Position numbers and translations under genes: made by a program
Notes under the pieces: model-generated
Database searches by the model: none
Told to the model about the DNA's origin: nothing
The model's input: only the letters and a program-made list of their open reading frames with translations
Source: Aquincolibacterium sp041674705
Lineage (GTDB): Bacteria; Omnitrophota; Omnitrophia; Omnitrophales; Aquincolibacteriaceae
Length of the DNA: 64,000 bases
Assembly (NCBI GenBank): GCA_041674705.1
Contig: JBAYVF010000002.1
Span: 62,001 to 126,000 of the forward strand
Direction of reading: 5' to 3'
Shown here: positions 59,170 through 64,000 of the stretch, piece by piece
How the letters are laid out: the number at the start of each line of letters is the position of its first letter
How positions within the stretch are numbered: position 1 is the first letter of the stretch

Positions 59170-59472
59170 GATCCTTCTGGCAGGTACGAAAAATAATTAC
59201 GCACCTGTAGAAAAATCCTCGAACAAAACTGGCTGATTTGCCCTAATGTAAGGGGACCTTTTGAGGTTTTAGCCTCAGATCTTCTTCCCCAAGCCGCTAC
59301 GTATAGGGGCGGCGGGATTCGTTTTGGCGAGTCCCGCGACTTTCGGGGACCTAAAGCCCTGCATTCCCTGATATTCTGAGATTAAAGGCCTCAAGGGAAT
59401 GGCTAGCTGTCCGGTCTTTAAGGGAACAAATTCTTGCCCGATTGGGCAAACTTAAAGGAGCCGGATTCTGTC
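59170..59472. other. Structured noncoding stretch in the mobile element
   Basis: No gene. Several inverted repeats: 59181-59188/59200-59207 (one mismatch), 59312-59321/59328-59337 (one mismatch), a pair of 8-bp arms near 59360 and 59393, and TTGCCC/GGGCAA at 59433-59448. Candidate for a structured RNA, operator set or transfer origin next to the replication-relaxation gene. Confidence 0.5.
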
Positions 59473-59793
59473 ATGAACCAAGTGCCATCCGAAGTTCTCT
59501 CCACTGCGAAACCCGCATTGCGTTCCGTCTGTTCTGACGAATTCCCTAAGCGAAGCCGTATGCTTATTGCTTTTTTTAGGCATACACAGGATGGGGAAAA
59601 AGGGTGGGGTCCAGAGTTTCCCCCGGCATTTTCTCGTAAGTCCTTTACCTGCCTCGCAAAAGCCGCTCGACTTCTTTCCCGACCAATCCCTCTCTTCATA
59701 AGCATTTTGAGGGGAGATGGATTGGTCGGGAAAGGGATGCTTGTTGCTCGGCAGGTAAAGCATTCGTTTGATGCCGGGGGGAATGGGTTATGA
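59473..59793 (+). CDS. Possible small unknown protein with internal palindrome
   Basis: 106 residues, no recognised domain. AAAGGAG precedes ATG 59473 by 12 bases, and its TGA overlaps the next ATG (ATGA), which favours translation. Much of its second half is built from a nested inverted repeat (59643-59760), so it may be a chance frame across a structured region. Confidence 0.4.
   Translation: MNQVPSEVLSTAKPALRSVCSDEFPKRSRMLIAFFRHTQDGEKGWGPEFPPAFSRKSFTCLAKAARLLSRPIPLFISILRGDGLVGKGMLVARQVKHSFDAGGNGL
59643..59760. repeat. Nested inverted repeat upstream of the replication-relaxation gene
   Basis: Outer arms 59643-59653/59750-59760 (11 bp) and inner arms 59675-59689/59719-59733 (15 bp), all perfect. 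Forms a long hairpin ending 30 bases before the ATG at 59790. Confidence 0.75.
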
Positions 59794-60719
59794 AGTTGAT
59801 GGTAAGGGATTGCAATATTCTTGCGTGGCTCTTGCATATGAAATTCAGTCATCTGGATCAGATCGGCCGGAAGTTTTTTCCGGGATGTAATATTCACCGG
59901 GCACCGTACAGGCGAATGCTGAAGCTGATGGATGCGGGGCTTGTGGCTACCCGGAAGGTTTATAGCGATCCGAGGGATTTGTATATTCCGACACAGGCGG
60001 TGATAAAAGTGTTGGAGGACAGTGGCAATCCATTTGCCATCGCGCTTGCCAAGGATAAGACCTTTCCCAATTACTTTCACGATCGGGGTTTGGTCGATAT
60101 GCGGATACTCTTTGAGGAGCTTGGGATCGGCCTCTGGATACCGGAACGGGTGATCCGTTCCGTGAAACCCCGTGGAGGTTCGCCGGACGCTTTGATCTTA
60201 AACGTGGATCAAGTCTATGCGGTTGAATATGAGCGGACAGAAAAGGAGCCTGCCCGGTACAAGAAGATATTCGACCGCTTCAACTATTCGGACAAGTTCG
60301 CAAAGGTGCTATACATTCTGCCGACTGAAAAACGGATCGAATCCTTGAAAAAGAAAATGGGCTATATCTGGCAGAAGTTTTACTTCGTAAGCGAAGAGTG
60401 CCTGCATCTCGAAAAGGGGGATGCTGTTTCCCGCTCATCCCAAGGAGAACTGCCTATAAGGGCACTCGCAGAATACTCCATGACCGGAAGTCTTCATGAT
60501 ATGACCCGGGAAGAGATCAAAGAGGTGGTGGAATCCAAAACTCCGGGTGCATGGCAGAATAGCAAGCTATTCGCTTCATACGGTGGCGGGGGCGATCCGT
60601 GTGACGATGATTCTGATTTTGACGATGATACGGATTCGGACGATGATGATGATCCGCAAATAGATCCGGGAGAAAACCGGGATGGCGACGATGATGATGA
60701 GGAGGACGAAGGCCGATGA
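59790..60719 (+). CDS. Replication-relaxation family protein with acidic tail
   Basis: 309 residues. Residues 10-75 form a winged helix with R-R-M-L-K-L-M-D-A-G-L-V; residues about 95-215 have the alpha/beta pattern P-D-A-L-I-L then V-E-Y-E-R-T-E-K and R-Y-K-K-I typical of the plasmid/ICE replication-relaxation family. The last 45 residues are almost pure Asp/Glu/Gly, a DNA-mimic-like tail. It marks the region as part of a mobilisable element. Start overlaps the preceding stop, and its own TGA overlaps the next ATG. Confidence 0.72.
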   Translation: MKLMVRDCNILAWLLHMKFSHLDQIGRKFFPGCNIHRAPYRRMLKLMDAGLVATRKVYSDPRDLYIPTQAVIKVLEDSGNPFAIALAKDKTFPNYFHDRGLVDMRILFEELGIGLWIPERVIRSVKPRGGSPDALILNVDQVYAVEYERTEKEPARYKKIFDRFNYSDKFAKVLYILPTEKRIESLKKKMGYIWQKFYFVSEECLHLEKGDAVSRSSQGELPIRALAEYSMTGSLHDMTREEIKEVVESKTPGAWQNSKLFASYGGGGDPCDDDSDFDDDTDSDDDDDPQIDPGENRDGDDDDEEDEGR

Positions 60720-60934
60720 TCCGGCAGACGCCTCTCAAAACCATCCGAGCTTACTGCCTTCAGTGTGCCGGAGGGCATCCCAAAGAGGTTCGATACTGCT
60801 CCGTCCAGGAATGTCCCTTGCATTTCTATCGTTTCGGGACAAATCCGCACCGGCAGGGTGTGGGACCCGGAAGGATCATTTTTCGCATGGAAACCGTTGT
60901 TGAGTCGGCAAAAATCTCAAAAGAATCAGAATAA
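60716..60934 (+). CDS. Small Cys-rich (zinc-ribbon-like) protein
   Basis: 72 residues with C-L-Q-C near residue 14 and C-S-V-Q-E-C-P-L near 28, then R-F-G-T-N. This arrangement is common in small phage and mobile-element proteins of unknown function. ATG 60716 overlaps the previous TGA (ATGA). Confidence 0.7.
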   Translation: MIRQTPLKTIRAYCLQCAGGHPKEVRYCSVQECPLHFYRFGTNPHRQGVGPGRIIFRMETVVESAKISKESE

Positions 60935-60984
60935 AACGAAGATCTGGAAAATCACCAACCCTAGGGAAAGGAGGTTAGGAAAAG

Positions 60985-61002
60985 ATGAAACAACGAAAAT
61001 GA
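60985..61002 (+). CDS. Five-codon leader ORF
   Basis: AGGAGGT (60970-60976) eight bases before ATG 60985; the frame reads M-K-Q-R-K and stops at TGA 61000-61002. The stop overlaps the ATG (60999) of the next gene, so ribosomes loading here would have to re-initiate. Confidence 0.5.
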   Translation: MKQRK

Positions 61003-61250
61003 TTCAAAAGAAAGGCCGGTGGCTACATCGGAAACCCATTCATTTTGAAGTGAGGATCGTTGCCTGCGGCGTTTATCCCGAACTGGACCGTAATCCCGGA
61101 AATTTCTTTGCGCAGATGACAGAGAATGATCGCGAGGATGAATTTGTGGAGGTTTTGGGGCATTTGTGGGCGGGAACAATCCGTGAAGGCTCGAAAACCC
61201 CGGTAGAGCCAGCGAAAGATCAGCTCGGATTACGAGTTGCAAATGCATAG
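60999..61250 (+). CDS. Small unknown protein of the mobile element
   Basis: 83 residues, alpha/beta with F-E-V-R-I-V-A-C-G-V-Y and W-A-G-T-I-R-E. No family recognised. The start is chosen at ATG 60999 because it overlaps the leader stop; the frame is open upstream to 60765, but that part overlaps the zinc-ribbon gene. Confidence 0.6.
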   Translation: MIQKKGRWLHRKPIHFEVRIVACGVYPELDRNPGNFFAQMTENDREDEFVEVLGHLWAGTIREGSKTPVEPAKDQLGLRVANA

Positions 61251-61264
61251 ATAATGAGTATATT
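61237..61264 (+). promoter_or_regulatory. Candidate promoter of the serine recombinase
   Basis: TTGCAA (61237-61242), 16-bp spacer, TATATT (61259-61264), 33 bases before the recombinase ATG. Confidence 0.5.
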
Positions 61265-61296
61265 GTACTCATGCGAAGAATCCGGAGAGGGCTACG

Positions 61297-63138
61297 ATGA
61301 AGAAAACCAGAAGATGGAACAAGATCACAACGATTCATCACTTCAAGAATTTAGAAACGGTTCGCGTTTTTGGAATCGCAAGGGTTTCTACTGATAAGCA
61401 AGCTAAGTACGGAGAATCTCTTGAGCATCAACGTGAAGTGATCTCGAATTGGGTCAAGTCCAAGGCAAGCATCAATGTGCCGCAGGAATGGAAGGTCGTT
61501 GATCTTTTCATTGAAAATGATGATAAGGATGGTGTCAAAAGAGGCAGAACAGCGACTAAACGGGAAGGGAGACACGGCCTTTCGAAAGCGCTTGAGCTTG
61601 CGAAGGCGCGTTTAGTCGATGTGGTCGTGGTAACGAAACTAGACCGGATTGCCCGAAACGTAAAGGATTACATCGATATTTCCGCCGAGTTTAACGAAAA
61701 CGACGTGGCGTTGGTCTGTCTCGACCTCGACATTGATACCTCAACGCCTGATGGCCAGATGATCATGCGAAATCATGCGAATCTGGCCCAATGGCAGGCG
61801 GAGCGCATTGCTCAATATAGCGTGGAGACCGTGAAACGCCATGCAAAGCAGGGCAGACCCCTTGGCTCTCCGCCGATGGGATATCGTGTTATCCATCAAG
61901 CTGATGGAAAACACACATTGAAACCTGATCCGGTTTATCAAAAACACATCGAAGTCATTGATAAGCTTTATCTGACTTCTCAAAGTCTGGACCGGGTTGT
62001 TCGAGAGCTTCATAATAAAGGATATAAAAGCCCCAAAGGGAAAACATACTCGAAGCCGCAAGTCTCACGGATTCTTCAGAACATCCGCTACACGGGCCGA
62101 CAGGAATATGATGGTGCTGTTTATGACGGTAACTGGCCGTCTCTTCGGTCTTCTGCTACTCAAGCCATGATCGAAAAGATCTTTAACCGGAATCGGAAAC
62201 ATCGTCGCAGCATCACTCGCCCCATGCGCTATGCTTATCTTCTCCAAGGATTGCTGAAATGTCCTCACTGCCATTCGAGCATGACTCCTAAATCCGGAAC
62301 GGGAAGGCATGGAAAAAACTATCCGTATTACTTGTGCGTGAAAGCGGATAAAACGGAGGGTATCGATTGCGAGGAAATTTATCTCCCGGCAGAAGCGATT
62401 GATAATGCTGTGATCGATTATTTAAAAGAGCTTCGTCTGAAACCCGGTGTCATTGAAAAAGTTATTGGAAAAGCGAATGATTCGACTTCGTCACGGATAG
62501 GACATATTCAGAAAGACCTTGAGCGGGTGCGCGAGAAGCTGAAAGACGTCCGCACTAAAATCTCGAACTTGGTGGACATCCTTGCGGATAAAGGTGTTTC
62601 CCAGCTCAAAGCGATCAAAGAAAAACTCGAGATGCTGGACCAGGAAGAAAAAGAGCTTACGCTTGAGGAAAAACGTTTGGATCAAGAAACAAGGGCCGAA
62701 AAAGCCCAAGCGTCAGCCGCTCACCAGCAGATCCAAAGTCTCAACCTTTTCAGCGACTTATTCCGCTTGAACAAAGATCGGCCGGAAAAAATTAAAATGA
62801 TCCTCCCGCGTTTTGTGAACTTTGTAGTTTGCCATATGACGGACAAGCAAAAAGGGATCGGGCGGCTTGATGTGGGGCTTTTTGGCAAACCGTTTATTGG
62901 TGACGGCAATGCGGAAATATGGAATGAGGCTTTACAGGAATTGGCGGTTCAGTACCAAAAAGAGTCTTCTAAGGACTCTATTGCCCCCGGATCAGCAAAC
63001 CCTCTTTTGACCAGAGGGTTGCTGGTTCGTCCGGGAGGAACAACTGGGGTCCCTTGTGCTATTCCTGGTGAACCAAAAAAAATAACAAAATTTTTGGTTC
63101 GCCCGGGAGTAATAAATGGGGCGGTCGACGGGATTTGA
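61297..63138 (+). CDS. Large serine recombinase (integrase)
   Basis: Site-specific recombinase, 613 residues. The resolvase domain (about 22-165) has the nucleophile Ser in A-R-V-S-T-D-K-Q near residue 31. A recombinase domain (about 190-300), a zinc ribbon (C-P-H-C near 325 and later C-V and D-C) and a coiled coil (about 400-475) follow, the usual order for large serine integrases. GGAGAGGG precedes ATG 61297. The last 20 bases overlap the 3' end of the opposing tRNA-His gene, and the final 50 residues look like a translated junction rather than a conserved tail. It likely integrates the element at tRNA-His. Confidence 0.93.
   Translation: MKKTRRWNKITTIHHFKNLETVRVFGIARVSTDKQAKYGESLEHQREVISNWVKSKASINVPQEWKVVDLFIENDDKDGVKRGRTATKREGRHGLSKALELAKARLVDVVVVTKLDRIARNVKDYIDISAEFNENDVALVCLDLDIDTSTPDGQMIMRNHANLAQWQAERIAQYSVETVKRHAKQGRPLGSPPMGYRVIHQADGKHTLKPDPVYQKHIEVIDKLYLTSQSLDRVVRELHNKGYKSPKGKTYSKPQVSRILQNIRYTGRQEYDGAVYDGNWPSLRSSATQAMIEKIFNRNRKHRRSITRPMRYAYLLQGLLKCPHCHSSMTPKSGTGRHGKNYPYYLCVKADKTEGIDCEEIYLPAEAIDNAVIDYLKELRLKPGVIEKVIGKANDSTSSRIGHIQKDLERVREKLKDVRTKISNLVDILADKGVSQLKAIKEKLEMLDQEEKELTLEEKRLDQETRAEKAQASAAHQQIQSLNLFSDLFRLNKDRPEKIKMILPRFVNFVVCHMTDKQKGIGRLDVGLFGKPFIGDGNAEIWNEALQELAVQYQKESSKDSIAPGSANPLLTRGLLVRPGGTTGVPCAIPGEPKKITKFLVRPGVINGAVDGI
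63024..63121. repeat. Two 26-bp imperfect direct repeats at the tRNA end (candidate att sequence)
   Basis: 63024-63049 and 63096-63121 match at 22 of 26 positions, 72 bases apart. The second runs into the tRNA-His 3' end. Between them, arms 63070-63079/63091-63100 form a hairpin. May be attachment-site remnants from successive insertions. Confidence 0.55.
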
Positions 63139-63194
63139 ACCCGCGACCCCAAGATCCACAATCTTGTGCTCTAACCAACTGAGCTACGACCGCC
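63119..63194 (-). tRNA. tRNA-His (GTG anticodon)
   Basis: Minus-strand cloverleaf: acceptor GGCGGTC/GACCGCC, D-loop with AGTTGG, anticodon stem CAAGA/TCTTG around the loop TTGTGGA (anticodon GTG), T-loop TTCAAAT, discriminator C. The encoded base at -1 is not G, so G-1 would be added later. CCA is not encoded. Its 3' end coincides with the recombinase 3' end. Confidence 0.95.
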
Positions 63195-63321
63195 ATGATT
63201 TTGTTAATGAAATTCGAATGAAACAGGAGGGCATTATAACGAAAAAAGTGTTTTAGGGAAGGAAGAAAGACATATAATGGCCCAAGCGCAGTGCAATTCT
63301 TACTCTGGGGAGGGGATATTC

Positions 63322-63519
63322 ATGAGAGAGTTTTTGGTTGGGTTGCTGGTGATCGTGATGGCCTTGGTTCTTTCCGGGATCGGGATCCTTCTTTTTCCGC
63401 TTTTGCTTGTGATGGGGATGTTCCTTCGTCTAGCCCTTGGGCTGATCATTCTGCTTTTAGCGATATGGCTCATCGGGAAAGTGACGCTTTATCTGATCGA
63501 AGCTCTTCGGAAAAAATAA
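63322..63519 (+). CDS. Small hydrophobic membrane protein
   Basis: 65 residues, two closely spaced membrane helices (about 4-28 and 31-53) and a basic end. GGGGAGGGG lies just before ATG 63322; the in-frame ATG at 63277 has no such site. Function unknown. Confidence 0.65.
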   Translation: MREFLVGLLVIVMALVLSGIGILLFPLLLVMGMFLRLALGLIILLLAIWLIGKVTLYLIEALRKK

Positions 63520-63537
63520 GTCGGCATAGGATAACTT

Positions 63538-63789
63538 ATGGAACGGTTAATGACGGCGAAGCAAGTGAGTGAGTTGATCGAGGTGAAACCTTCCACGGTC
63601 TATCAATGGGTCCATCTGGGGCTCATCCCTTACGTGAAGCTTGGCAAATGTGTGCGTTTTAAGAAAGCCGAGCTTTTTCGCTGGATCGACAAGAACTTCC
63701 GCAAAGAACGCATTTCCTTCCGGTCAGCTGAAAAGGTCCTCGGTAAATATCCTTCTTCCAAACAGAAAGAATTCTTCGAGTTGGAATGA
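63538..63789 (+). CDS. Excisionase/MerR-like DNA-binding protein
   Basis: 83 residues. M-T-A-K-Q-V-S-E-L-I-E-V then S-T-V-Y-Q-W-V-H-L-G-L-I-P and V-R-F-K-K-A-E-L form the HTH-17/excisionase-like winged helix. Near a serine recombinase and tRNA it could be a recombination directionality factor, but similar proteins also act as plain regulators. Start ATG 63538, or 63550. Confidence 0.75.
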   Translation: MERLMTAKQVSELIEVKPSTVYQWVHLGLIPYVKLGKCVRFKKAELFRWIDKNFRKERISFRSAEKVLGKYPSSKQKEFFELE

Positions 63790-63805
63790 CCGCGGATAGC
63801 GTAAT

Positions 63806-63863
63806 GAGTACGGGGTACGGCGAAGAAAAACACATGACGCCGTACGCCTTACACCGTACGGGC
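63806..63863. repeat. Dispersed repeat family B, noncoding copy
   Basis: GTACGG units with complementary 8-bp arms 63815-63822/63838-63845. Same units as 1071-1135 inside the giant ORF. Confidence 0.7.
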
Positions 63864-63867
63864 GTTC

Positions 63868-63896
63868 TTGCTTTCCCTCTTTAGTAGGCCTACAAT
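63868..63896 (+). promoter_or_regulatory. Candidate promoter of the right-edge gene
   Basis: TTGCTT (63868-63873), 17-bp spacer, TACAAT (63891-63896). Confidence 0.5.
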
Positions 63897-63971
63897 AAAG
63901 TCGTAGATAGAAGTGCCGGAAGTTGGGCGATTCGTGGATTTTACACCCTAGCGGCAACTAGGAGGTGTGCT

Positions 63972-64000
63972 ATGACAGATCCTCAGAGGCATAAATTGGT
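63972..64000 (+). CDS. 5' start of a gene cut by the window edge
   Basis: GGAGGT (63961-63966) five bases before ATG 63972; nine full codons read M-T-D-P-Q-R-H-K-L. Too short to identify. Confidence 0.6.

Noticed and set aside
1..64000. CRISPR array or Cas genes
   Set aside because: Repeats found are short, palindromic and irregularly spaced; no regular repeat-spacer pattern and no Cas-like protein.
1..64000. rRNA genes
   Set aside because: No 16S, 23S or 5S conserved stretches seen; the only structural RNA gene recognised is tRNA-His.

Overview
The window reads as a chromosomal segment of an uncultivated bacterium, most likely Candidatus Omnitrophota (OP3). That assignment is an inference. 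It rests on an enormous modular ORF of the kind known from that lineage, on short dispersed palindromic repeats, and on bacterial Shine-Dalgarno and sigma-70 signals. All three standard stop codons are used by ordinary genes, so the long ORF is not produced by a reassigned code.

Layout. (1) 1-33871: one uninterrupted plus-strand reading frame of at least 11,289 codons that is still open at the left edge. It strings together enzyme-like and helical modules: a membrane-anchored glycosidase plus processive glycosyltransferase, a GalT-like enzyme, a TrmB-like methyltransferase, a threonine-dehydratase-like PLP enzyme, a region with an internal Tat-like signal, a degenerate transglutaminase plus ATP-grasp, HAD plus GT2, TPR, HTH, J-domain, nitrilase, and many unrecognised segments. 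A five-residue motif, R-[S/A]-E-x-R, occurs 29 times, mostly at the seams between modules. (2) 33872-43035: a repeat-rich gap, cobalamin-dependent methionine synthase (metH) behind a leader whose 13-bp inverted repeat covers the start codon, a convergent GTP-type PEP carboxykinase, a large nested palindrome, and a minus-strand operon (beta-carbonic anhydrase, alpha-oxoamine synthase, short-chain dehydrogenase). (3) 43040-57745: a ParB-like remnant, then a plus-strand block starting from a near-consensus promoter: CarD-like regulator, tandem universal stress protein, PTS-EIIA-like protein, stand-alone CBM48, small membrane protein, SulP transporter, ArsR-type regulator, HTH-EIIA fusion, a six-subunit hydrogenase-4/complex-I-related membrane complex without nickel ligands, and a ClC transporter. 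(4) 57940-63195: a single-domain response regulator, then an apparent integrated element (sigma-region-4-like HTH protein, replication-relaxation family protein, small zinc-binding protein, small unknown gene, large serine recombinase) ending at a tRNA-His gene. (5) 63195-64000: small membrane protein, excisionase-like protein, repeat, and the start of a further gene.

How it fits together. Region 3 looks like an ion and energy homeostasis locus: anion transport (SulP, ClC), a proton- or sodium-translocating membrane complex, and regulators that could sense phosphorylation state or carbohydrate (EIIA, CBM48, USP). Region 4 is a mobile element at a tRNA gene.

The strongest candidate for an undescribed system is the R-[S/A]-E-x-R segmented giant protein. 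The motif is conserved in amino acids but not in codons (Ser uses both TCN and AGY; Arg uses both CGN and AGG/AGA). It lies directly before recognisable fold starts and membrane anchors. Secretion-type, membrane, cytosolic and DNA-binding-like modules share one chain. This suggests a polyprotein cut at, or assembled through, the motif. That is a hypothesis; no protease is identified in the window.
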